Positions 1-5,212 of a stretch of DNA of 6,771 nt are shown piece after piece. The DNA comes from Dehalococcoidia bacterium (GTDB taxonomy: Bacteria; Chloroflexota; Dehalococcoidia; JAENJB01). Both the position numbers and the translations under genes were made by a program. The notes beneath the pieces are model-generated. The model did not search any database. It worked only from the letters and a program-made list of their open reading frames with translations, and was not told where the DNA came from. Every line of letters starts with the position of its first letter. Positions within the stretch are counted from its first letter, which is position 1. The DNA is taken from positions 1-6,771 of the forward strand of contig JAENJB010000065.1 of NCBI GenBank assembly GCA_016844565.1, in the 5' to 3' direction.

Positions 1-2
1 TC

Positions 3-161
3 ATCACCTTCCTCATCACCGGAGCAGTGCTCTTCACCAGTGGTCTCCTAATAGAGAAAGGAAGGAAGTTCCGCGCCTCCAGGAGGCGGATGCCGATGGC
101 CGTAGCCGGGGGCGCCCCGGACAAGGACGAGCCAGAGAAGGAGGATACCGAAAAGATATGA
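3..161 (+). CDS. C-terminal end of an unidentified membrane protein (partial, 5' end outside window)
   Basis: This reading frame is open from the window edge and ends with TGA at 159-161. About 52 residues are visible. They begin with a hydrophobic stretch (ITFLITGAVLFTSGLLI) that looks like a last transmembrane helix. A basic juxtamembrane segment follows (Lys/Arg-rich, around 63-110), then a highly charged tail with many Asp, Glu and Lys ending in EDTEKI. The stop overlaps the slipin start as ATGA, so the two genes are probably translationally coupled. Slipins are commonly paired with NfeD-type membrane proteins, but no C-terminal OB-fold domain typical of NfeD is visible, so I do not call it NfeD. 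The frame choice rests on the membrane-like composition and the ATGA junction. The slipin frame is also open to the edge, but its upstream translation looks unlike protein. Function unknown. Confidence 0.6.
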   Translation: MTFLITGAVLFTSGLLIEKGRKFRASRRRMPMAVAGGAPDKDEPEKEDTEKI

Positions 162-919
162 ATGCCTGGATTATCGTACTCATTGTGGTGGTAGGACTGG
201 TTCTGCTGGCCGGTGCCGTCAGAATCGTCAAGCAGTATGAGCGCGGGGTCATACTGCGCTTCGGGCGTCTGATTGGTCCGAGGAGCCCCGGTTTCAACGT
301 CATCATCCCCTTTGTCGACCGCATGACCAAGATTAGCCTCCGCGTCGTGACCATGGTGCTGGAGCCACAGGAGGTAATAACCAGGGACAATGTCACCGTC
401 AAGGTGGATGCAGTGGTGTACTTCCAGGTCATCGACCCCGTGAAGGCAGTCATCAATGTTGAAGAGTACCGGCAAGCCATCATTCAGCTCGCCCTCACCA
501 CCCTCCGGAGCGTTCTCGGCCAGTCCGACCTGGACGAGCTGCTGGCCCATCGAGACCAGATCAACCTGAGACTCAGGCAGATTATCGACCAGCAAAGCGA
601 GGACCCCTGGGGAGTCAGGGCAACCCTCGTAGAAGTTAAGGATGTCCTGCTTCCCGAGGCCATGCAGCGGGCGATGGCACGGCAAGCTGAGGCGGAACGG
701 GAAAAGCGGGCCAAGATCATCCATGCCCAGGGCGAACGCGACGCAGCCGAAACCCTGGCTGAAGCAGCCAGGATAATTCAAACGCAGCCAGCGGCCTTGC
801 AACTGCGCTACCTGCAAACCCTGGTTGAGATGTCCGGCGAGAAGAACAGCACCATTATCCCGGTGACCGTGGATATCGTTAACGCTTTAGCGAACAGATT
901 GCCACCGGCGCAACGGTAG
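158..919 (+). CDS. Slipin / stomatin-like SPFH-domain membrane protein
   Basis: This 253-residue protein matches bacterial slipins in length and layout. One N-terminal membrane helix (about residues 4-21) is followed by the SPFH/band-7 domain. That domain starts with VKQYERGVILRFGR (24-37) and continues with the hallmark PGFNVIIPFVDR (44-55) and TRDNVTVKVDAVVYFQV (75-91). A C-terminal Ala/Glu/Lys/Arg-rich coiled coil (about 165-207) is typical of SPFH oligomerisation. In the family, such proteins form oligomeric scaffolds on the cytoplasmic membrane and often work with an NfeD partner or membrane proteases. The exact role here is unknown. ATG 158 is preceded by a strong AAGGAGG at 138-144 and overlaps the upstream stop (ATGA). 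The octahaem cytochrome gene begins 19 bases downstream, so the slipin seems to be co-transcribed with a respiratory module. This could mean assembly or quality control of that complex, which is inference. Confidence 0.9.
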   Translation: MNAWIIVLIVVVGLVLLAGAVRIVKQYERGVILRFGRLIGPRSPGFNVIIPFVDRMTKISLRVVTMVLEPQEVITRDNVTVKVDAVVYFQVIDPVKAVINVEEYRQAIIQLALTTLRSVLGQSDLDELLAHRDQINLRLRQIIDQQSEDPWGVRATLVEVKDVLLPEAMQRAMARQAEAEREKRAKIIHAQGERDAAETLAEAARIIQTQPAALQLRYLQTLVEMSGEKNSTIIPVTVDIVNALANRLPPAQR

Positions 920-938
920 CCAGAGTGCAGATTAGTGA

Positions 939-1691
939 ATGAACCACTTAGTTCGGGCGGGTCTGCTCCTGTCGGGCGTGCTCTTCTTCGTCTTCGTGGG
1001 TGTCCGGGTTATACCCATCCCCTCTTTCATGGCCGATTTCGGCTTTCACCCCAGGAAGACTGAAACGAATACCCTGGCATGGGCAAACCTGCCCCTCCAG
1101 TACGCCCAGACATCGACTTGCAGCAGTTGCCACAAGGACAACCATGCCCTATGGGAGAAGGGCGACCACAAGACAGTTAGCTGTGAGAACTGCCATGGTC
1201 CGGCCGTAGCCCACCTGGAGACAGGAGCACGCCCTGTGATGGATACCTCAAGAAAGCTGTGTTCAACCTGCCATGCCCAGCTTGCGGCCCGGCCCTACGA
1301 TTTCCCCCAGGTGGACACAGCGACCCACGGGGGACAGGCGGCCTGCATCACCTGTCACAACCCGCACACCCCACGGGCTGGGATGCCACCCAGGGTTCCC
1401 CACGACTGTGAAGACCGCACCAACTGTCAATCATGCCACAACCCGCACGAACCTCTGGACGTAGTACCCCCCATAATTCCCCATACTGTGGAGGGGCGCA
1501 CCGATTGTCTGTCCTGCCACGGCCCGCAGGGGACGAGAGGGAATGCATTACCTCGAATTCCCCATACCCTGGAGGGGCGCACCAACTGTCTGCTGTGCCA
1601 CAATAGCGGAGGTCTCAAGCCTTTCCCCGCCGACCATGCGGGGCGCACCAACGCTAACTGTCTGACTTGCCACAGGAGTAAAGAAGGGTGA
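939..1691 (+). CDS. Membrane-anchored octahaem c-type cytochrome (cytochrome c3-like, 27-residue haem repeats)
   Basis: This 250-residue protein has an N-terminal hydrophobic helix (about 5-25) that acts as an uncleaved anchor or signal peptide. Eight CxxCH haem c sites follow, starting at residues 61, 82, 108, 136, 163, 190, 217 and 241. At least ten further His residues lie in the exported part (for example 69, 77, 130, 143, 155, 170, 182, 209, 233), enough for mainly bis-His ligation. The last five haem sites are nearly periodic: 136, 163, 190 and 217 are exactly 27 residues apart, with a PHxxEGRTxCxxCH-like motif. The likely role is periplasmic multihaem electron transfer to or from the FeS and NrfD subunits encoded immediately downstream. 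The order cytochrome-FeS-NrfD resembles NrfBCD and part of Qrc. The start is fixed by two in-frame stops just upstream (TAG 933, TGA 936). No strong Shine-Dalgarno is visible. The stop overlaps the next gene by GTGA. It is not a NapC/NrfH tetrahaem protein and has no recognisable catalytic-haem (CxxCK) site. Confidence 0.92.
   Translation: MNHLVRAGLLLSGVLFFVFVGVRVIPIPSFMADFGFHPRKTETNTLAWANLPLQYAQTSTCSSCHKDNHALWEKGDHKTVSCENCHGPAVAHLETGARPVMDTSRKLCSTCHAQLAARPYDFPQVDTATHGGQAACITCHNPHTPRAGMPPRVPHDCEDRTNCQSCHNPHEPLDVVPPIIPHTVEGRTDCLSCHGPQGTRGNALPRIPHTLEGRTNCLLCHNSGGLKPFPADHAGRTNANCLTCHRSKEG
1674..1690 (+). promoter_or_regulatory. Ribosome binding site supporting a GTG start
   Basis: AGGAG at 1674-1678 lies nine bases before GTG 1688, inside the 3' end of the octahaem cytochrome gene. 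It supports GTG as the start of the FeS gene. The resulting N-terminus places a twin-arginine motif at residues 5-6, as expected. The GTGA overlap suggests coupled translation. Confidence 0.7.
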
Positions 1692-2515
1692 AGATTTCAC
1701 GACGCGACTTCATCAAGACCGGCGCCGGCGGCGTGCTGGGAGGGGTCGTTGCCTACAGTCTCCCCTCCATCCTGCGTATCCTTGCGCAGCCGGGCAACGC
1801 CGAGCTGCCGGTCAGCGCAGCGGTCATCGGCGAGCCCCAGTGGGAGAAACACCACTGGGGATTCATCGCCGATACCGAGAAGTGCATCGGCTGTGGAAGA
1901 TGCGTCGTCGCCTGCAAGCAAGAAAACAAGGTGCCGTGGGACGAGGAGTACAACCGGACCTGGGTGGAGAGATACGTCATCACCGAGGATGGCGAGACGC
2001 TCGTCGACTCCCCGAATGCCGGCAGGGATGGCTTTGCCGAGGCGACCAAGAACAGCGAGTACCAGAATCTGGAGATCAGAAAAAGTTTCTTCGTCCCAAA
2101 GCTATGCAACCAGTGCGAGCAGCCTCCCTGCGTGACGGTATGTCCCGTTGGAGCCACCTACAGGACCAAAGACGGGGTGGTTCTGGTCAACCAGGAGCAT
2201 TGTATCGGATGCCGGTACTGCGTACAGGCTTGTCCCTATGGGGCGCGCTACATGCTTCCCGACGCGGCGCAGACCCATTTCGGACAGGTCAGGGTGGTGG
2301 ACAAGTGCACCTGGTGCTATCACCGCATCCAGAAGGGCTTACTCCCGGCCTGCGTAGAGGTCTGCCCGGTCGGCGCGAGGGTTTTCGGCGACATGCGGGA
2401 CCCCGAAAGCCCGGTGAGAAAGATACTCCGGGAAAAGCGCGTCTACGTCCTGAAACCAGACCTGGGTACCGAACCGAAGGTCTACTACGTTGGCTTTGAA
2501 AAGGGAGTCCACTAG
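1688..2515 (+). CDS. Tat-exported 4x[4Fe-4S] ferredoxin-like subunit (NrfC/PsrB/DmsB-type)
   Basis: This 275-residue protein begins with a Tat signal: SRRDFIKTG at 4-12, followed by a Gly/Ala/Val-rich hydrophobic stretch to about 35. It should therefore be folded with its clusters and exported to the outer face of the membrane. Sixteen cysteines form four classical cluster motifs: C66/69/72/76, C140/143/148/152, C172/175/178/182, and C207/210/222/226. In the last motif the spacing between the second and third Cys is long (WCYHRIQKGLLPAC), as in the DmsB/PsrB/NrfC family. These proteins form an electron wire between a periplasmic redox partner and an NrfD-type quinone subunit. The NrfD gene starts three bases after this stop and the octahaem cytochrome gene overlaps its start, so a three-subunit complex is likely. 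No molybdopterin catalytic subunit lies within the window. The family is clear, but the physiological substrate cannot be told from sequence. Confidence 0.93.
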   Translation: MKISRRDFIKTGAGGVLGGVVAYSLPSILRILAQPGNAELPVSAAVIGEPQWEKHHWGFIADTEKCIGCGRCVVACKQENKVPWDEEYNRTWVERYVITEDGETLVDSPNAGRDGFAEATKNSEYQNLEIRKSFFVPKLCNQCEQPPCVTVCPVGATYRTKDGVVLVNQEHCIGCRYCVQACPYGARYMLPDAAQTHFGQVRVVDKCTWCYHRIQKGLLPACVEVCPVGARVFGDMRDPESPVRKILREKRVYVLKPDLGTEPKVYYVGFEKGVH

Positions 2516-2518
2516 GCC

Positions 2519-3691
2519 ATGGAAGGGTTCGTCTTCCCCAACGAAGGCATCATAGAGTGGGAGCTCGCCATCGTTATCTACCCGTATATCACCGGTTTGG
2601 TCGCCGGCGCCTTCGTAGTCTCATCGCTCTACCATGTGTTCGGGATGAAAGCCCTGAAGCCGGTTGCCCGGTTCTCCCTGGTGACAGCTCTTGCCTTTCT
2701 CCTGGTGGCCCCCATGCCCCTGATGTCGCATCTGGGAAGGCCGGAAAGAGCTCTGGAGATATTCCTGACGCCAAACCTCAACTCTGCCATGTCCGCCTTC
2801 GGCTACATATGGCTGATGTATCTGCTACTGGTGCTGGTGGAGACATGGCTTGTCTTCAGACCGGATATTGTGAGGTATGCCAGGTCCGATGATGGGATGA
2901 AGAAGGCCATCTACTCCGTCCTCGCATTGGGAGTTTATGATCTGTCCGAGGAAGCCCTGGCCGTTGACAGGAAGCTCATCAAAGTACTGGCGTTTATTGG
3001 CATACCGGCTGCCTTCCTCCTTCACGGCTATGTCGGCTTCATCTTTGGCGCCATCAAGGCCAATCCGTGGTGGTCCACGCCTTTAATGCCCATTATCTTC
3101 CTCGCATCGGCCATAGTTTCGGGAATCGCGCTACTGATTGTGCTGTATGTCGTCGCCTGCAAGATCAGGAACAGACCGCTCGACTATCACTGCTTGCGCG
3201 CCCTGGCCCTCTGGCTTGGAGGGTTTCTCAGCTTCAGTGTAGTGCTGGAAGGCCTCGAGATATTCTCCATGCTATACGAGTCCGAGGAGAGCTGGGGAAT
3301 CATCTCCGAACTGGTGACCCGGAAGATAAGCGCCAGCTATTTCGGCGTTCAGTTTGTCATGGGCTCAGTGCTGCCGCTCTTTGTCCTTGGAGGCTCTGAA
3401 ATAATGAGGTTAAAAGAGCCAACCAGAACGGCCTTCAGTTGTCTTTCGGCGATGCTTATTCTCATCGGTGTCTTCGCTATGCGGTGGAACGTGGTAATAG
3501 GCGGGCAACTGATGTCCAAGAGCCTGCGGGGCTTCACCAGCTATGACCCGCCTCTCTGGGGCATCAACGGCATAGTTGTGGCGGCCGGCTTTGTGGCGCT
3601 GCCATTTGTTATTCTCGCCATAATAACCCACTTCCTTCCCCCCTGGCAAGAGGAGGCCAAGTCGCCTCCGCGGAGAAAACTGAGCTTCTAG
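2519..3691 (+). CDS. nrfD: NrfD/PsrC family quinone-interacting integral membrane subunit
   Basis: This 390-residue hydrophobic protein has about nine predicted membrane helices: roughly 13-41, 52-71, 92-113, 154-177, 188-213, 228-252, 273-292, 305-325 and 350-371. Family-typical motifs include HLGRPER at 71-77, on the loop after helix 2, and MRWNVVIGGQ at 321-330. NrfD/PsrC subunits bind (mena)quinone in the membrane and exchange electrons with a partner FeS protein. Here that partner is encoded three bases upstream. The start is ATG 2519, preceded by AAGGGAG (2501-2507). The length of about 390 fits the NrfD families found in Nrf2, Qrc, Dsr and alternative complex III-like systems. Membership of a particular subfamily would need a tree. 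The C-terminus is a short basic cytoplasmic-looking tail (PPRRKL). This appears to be the last gene of its transcription unit, since an intergenic stretch of 270 bases follows. Confidence 0.93.
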   Translation: MEGFVFPNEGIIEWELAIVIYPYITGLVAGAFVVSSLYHVFGMKALKPVARFSLVTALAFLLVAPMPLMSHLGRPERALEIFLTPNLNSAMSAFGYIWLMYLLLVLVETWLVFRPDIVRYARSDDGMKKAIYSVLALGVYDLSEEALAVDRKLIKVLAFIGIPAAFLLHGYVGFIFGAIKANPWWSTPLMPIIFLASAIVSGIALLIVLYVVACKIRNRPLDYHCLRALALWLGGFLSFSVVLEGLEIFSMLYESEESWGIISELVTRKISASYFGVQFVMGSVLPLFVLGGSEIMRLKEPTRTAFSCLSAMLILIGVFAMRWNVVIGGQLMSKSLRGFTSYDPPLWGINGIVVAAGFVALPFVILAIITHFLPPWQEEAKSPPRRKLSF

Positions 3692-3697
3692 TGACTG

Positions 3698-3750
3698 GTT
3701 CACCCTTCGACAAGCTCAGAGCCTGCCCTGAACGCAGCGAAGGGGCGAAC
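3698..3750. repeat. Imperfect inverted repeat (CCCTTCGACAAGCTCAG family)
   Basis: The left arm GTTCACCCTTCGACAAGCTCAG (3698-3719) pairs imperfectly with the right arm at 3728-3750, whose reverse complement begins GTTCGCCCCTTCG and ends GTTCAG. The spacer is AGCCTGCC (3720-3727). It sits just seven bases after the nrfD stop. I associate this type of short palindromic element, with a CCCTTCGACAAGCTCAG core, with intergenic regions of environmental Chloroflexota and other bacteria. It could fold into an RNA hairpin that terminates transcription or stabilises the 3' end of the upstream operon. There is no T-run, so the terminator role is unproven. Confidence 0.75.
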
Positions 3751-3922
3751 GGACCACTATGCATCTTCAATTGGGGCGTTCTTGCCCGCCAAAACAGGGC
3801 GTTTTTCCGGCCCGAAATACTCTGTTATGCCCTTACCGACATCCTTTCGAACCGTGTAGAATTGAAATCGTTTCCTCGGAGCAGCCACATTGCACTATCG
3901 AACAGGGCGAAGTTGACCCCAA

Positions 3923-3947
3923 TGCTATAATAGACGCGAAAGGAGGT
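3923..3947 (+). promoter_or_regulatory. Extended -10 promoter and strong Shine-Dalgarno for the dihaem lipoprotein
   Basis: TGCTATAAT at 3923-3931 is a perfect extended -10 (TGnTATAAT). A TTGACC at 3913-3918 is only seven bases upstream of the hexamer, too close to serve as its -35, and the correctly spaced region (about 3903-3908) has a poor match. This would therefore be a -35-independent promoter. Transcription should start near 3938, immediately before AAAGGAGGT (3939-3947), an almost perfect ribosome-binding site. Its distance to ATG 3962 is about 14 bases, somewhat long. The arrangement implies that the lipoprotein gene is transcribed separately from the operon upstream. Confidence 0.6.
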
Positions 3948-3961
3948 CGTTAAACCGAAAC

Positions 3962-4285
3962 ATGAATAAACGCCTCGTCTGGAAAAGTGCACTCCTTCTG
4001 AGTATCGCTGTTTTCATGGTGACCCTTCTGGTGGCCTGCGGTGGAGGCTCGCCAACGACGCCCGCCAAGCCGACCACTCCCGCACCCACTACACCAGCGC
4101 CGACGACTCCCGCGCCGGCGACCCCGACAGCCGGAACGCCTCAGAACTTGCCGGCCACTCACGCCGGACGGACCGCCGGCTGCACCGCCTGCCATGAAAC
4201 GGGCGTCGCCGGGGCGCCCAAGTTCCCCGCTAACCATGCCGGCCGAACCGATGCTACCTGCACGACATGCCATAAAAGCGCCTGA
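3962..4285 (+). CDS. Small dihaem c-type cytochrome lipoprotein with Pro/Thr-rich tether
   Basis: This 107-residue protein is probably an exported lipoprotein. It has a basic N-terminus (MNKR), a hydrophobic h-region (about 7-24) and a lipobox LLVAC with acceptor Cys26. Residues 30-60 are a low-complexity PTTPAP-type linker, a likely flexible tether from the membrane. The C-terminal part carries two haem c sites: CTACH (74-78) and CTTCH (100-104). Each is preceded by a PAxHAGRT motif (64-71 and 89-96) whose His could be the distal haem ligand. The same module occurs at the end of the octahaem cytochrome. The likely role is a tethered periplasmic electron shuttle, possibly between the octahaem/NrfD complex and the cytochrome b complex encoded on either side; this partner assignment is inference. 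I do not recognise it as a named cytochrome family. There is no other start codon that fits, and the gene is framed by its own promoter and a strong hairpin. Confidence 0.88.
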   Translation: MNKRLVWKSALLLSIAVFMVTLLVACGGGSPTTPAKPTTPAPTTPAPTTPAPATPTAGTPQNLPATHAGRTAGCTACHETGVAGAPKFPANHAGRTDATCTTCHKSA

Positions 4286-4322
4286 ATTCAAATAAGCACA
4301 AGCCATTCTTCATCTACCTCCT

Positions 4323-4364
4323 CCAAACCTGAGCCCTTCTCTTAACAGAAGGGCTCAGGTTTGG
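4323..4364. terminator. Perfect 18-bp hairpin, probable terminator
   Basis: The arms CCAAACCTGAGCCCTTCT (4323-4340) and AGAAGGGCTCAGGTTTGG (4347-4364) are exact reverse complements around a six-base loop CTTAAC. The hairpin begins 37 bases after the lipoprotein stop. The sequence after it (TCGGTTTATC) has no clean T-run, so classical intrinsic termination is not assured. RNA 3'-end stabilisation or Rho-assisted termination are alternatives. It probably ends the lipoprotein transcript. Confidence 0.75.
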
Positions 4365-4382
4365 TCGGTTTATCGCCTCCAG

Positions 4383-4420
4383 TGTCATCGCGAGTCCACC
4401 GCAGGCGGGGGAAGCAATCC
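4383..4420. repeat. Partial, decayed copy of the TGTCATTGCGAG repeat
   Basis: TGTCATCGCGAG (4383-4394) differs by one base from the end of the complete element downstream, and GAAGCAATCC (4411-4420) matches its inner GAAGCAATCT segment with one change. The matching right half is absent. It looks like a half-element left beside the complete copy at 4436-4549. Confidence 0.6.
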
Positions 4421-4435
4421 GCGCTTCCGGCTCCC

Positions 4436-4549
4436 TGTCATTGCGAGGCCAAGCGAAAGCCGGCCGAAGCAATCTCACCCGGTTCTAGGAGCACAGAGAT
4501 TGCTTCGCGGAGTTTATCCTGAGCCATCTGCGAAGGGCTCGCAATGACA
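4436..4549. repeat. Nested palindromic interspersed repeat of about 114 bp (MITE-like)
   Basis: The outer ends TGTCATTGCGAG (4436-4447) and CTCGCAATGACA (4538-4549) are a perfect 12-bp inverted repeat. Inside them CGAAGCAATCTC (4465-4476) and GAGATTGCTTCG (4496-4507) form a second perfect 12-bp inverted repeat. There is no open reading frame of note inside. Elements with this TCATTGCGAG...GAAGCAATCTC signature are widespread in some bacterial genomes as small interspersed palindromes. Mobility would depend on a transposase supplied elsewhere, which I cannot show. The right half also contains a segment (about 4511-4537) resembling the other repeat family at 3698-3750. Confidence 0.8.
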
Positions 4550-4585
4550 GACTGGGTTGCCAGGCGGCCTCGCATCCCGTTCGAT

Positions 4586-4631
4586 TTGACTATCGGCGCG
4601 AGTTGAAATAAGCTCTAGACATATGTATTGT
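4586..4631 (+). promoter_or_regulatory. Candidate promoter region of the qcr operon (weak)
   Basis: After the palindromic repeat, bases 4550-4645 hold two overlapping weak sigma70-like combinations. TTGACT (4586-4591) is followed by TAAGCT after 17 bases. TTGAAA (4603-4608) is followed by TATTGT (4626-4631) after 17 bases. The second would give a start near 4638 and a very short leader before ATG 4646. Neither is strong. A promoter is expected here because a strong hairpin and repeats separate this operon from the gene upstream. Confidence 0.35.
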
Positions 4632-4645
4632 TCTCTTTGCACGCC

Positions 4646-5191
4646 ATGAAAGACAGTAGAACTTCAGGCGCCGGCAGCGGTCACAGGGAAATGGGCCGCC
4701 GGGCCTTCGTCGGCTACGCCGCCGCCGCCATGGGCGCTTTCCTCGGCGCCTTCCTGGCAACCCCCATAGTAGGCAGCTTTGTCTCACCAGCCCTCAAGAA
4801 AGCGACTCCCGGCCACTGGAAGAACCTCGGCACCGTTGGAAAGTTCCAGATTGGCACGCCAAAATCGGAGAGGGTGAGCCTCATCAAGAAGGATGGCTGG
4901 GTGACCGACGTAGCCACGCGCCTCGTATGGGTGGTGAGGCTGGCGGACAATGACTACGTCGTCTACAACGCACAGTGCACCCACCTGGGCTGTCTGGTGG
5001 AGTGGCACCCTGAGGACAAGGCCTTCAAGAGCCCCTGCCACGGCGGCGTGTTCAAGATGGATGACGGGATCGTGCTGGCAGGGCCGCCACCCCGCCCTCT
5101 GGATGCCCTGGAACACAAGATCGAAAAGGGCGAGCTGTGGGTCAACTACCAGGACTTCCGCCTCGGAGTCGGCGAGAAGGTCCCGATCTAG
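4646..5191 (+). CDS. qcrA: Rieske [2Fe-2S] protein of menaquinol:cytochrome c reductase (QcrA-like)
   Basis: Starting at ATG 4646 this is 181 residues. The N-terminus has a twin-arginine motif (GRRAFVG, 17-23) and a hydrophobic Ala/Gly/Phe-rich helix (about 24-47), as in Rieske proteins anchored by an uncleaved Tat signal. The Rieske fold has box I CTHLGC (111-116) and box II SPCHGG (129-134), then GPPPRPLD (146-153), typical of this family. Its role is to accept an electron from menaquinol at the Qo site of cytochrome b and pass it to the cytochrome c domain. Oddity: box II is normally CPCHG(S/G) and its first Cys is a cluster ligand, but here that position is Ser129. The Ser and Tyr that raise the redox potential in mitochondrial Rieske proteins are Gly134 and Phe136, fitting a low-potential menaquinone type. 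The start is uncertain: TTG 4628 and ATG 4691 are also in frame and no candidate has a good Shine-Dalgarno. ATG 4646 keeps the full Tat region. Confidence 0.9.
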   Translation: MKDSRTSGAGSGHREMGRRAFVGYAAAAMGAFLGAFLATPIVGSFVSPALKKATPGHWKNLGTVGKFQIGTPKSERVSLIKKDGWVTDVATRLVWVVRLADNDYVVYNAQCTHLGCLVEWHPEDKAFKSPCHGGVFKMDDGIVLAGPPPRPLDALEHKIEKGELWVNYQDFRLGVGEKVPI

Positions 5192-5212
5192 AGGAACGAT
5201 TGCCGGTATTCT

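Noticed and set aside
3..161. Upstream partial gene as NfeD, the usual slipin partner
   Set aside because: The visible C-terminus is a membrane helix plus a charged tail, without the soluble OB-fold domain that normally ends NfeD proteins.
3787..3806. Possible intrinsic terminator: CGCC...GGCG followed by TTTTT
   Set aside because: The stem is only four base pairs with a seven-base loop. Competing pairings (AAAAC/GTTTT) are as good, so the T-run alone does not support a terminator call.
3691..3930. Open frame of 79 codons on the + strand after nrfD
   Set aside because: Its N-terminal part is just translation of the inverted repeat at 3698-3750 (SPFDKLRACPERSEG-like, a familiar spurious peptide), and the rest has no recognisable protein character. 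It starts on a weak codon and ends inside the promoter of the next gene.
3913..3931. TTGACC and TATAAT read as a standard -35/-10 pair
   Set aside because: Only seven bases separate the hexamers, far from the usual 16-18. The extended -10 (TGCTATAAT) is the better explanation.
4383..4549. CRISPR-like array from repeated TGTCAT...GAAGCAAT segments
   Set aside because: Only two unequal copies exist, with inverted internal symmetry and no regular spacers. This fits a palindromic interspersed repeat rather than CRISPR.
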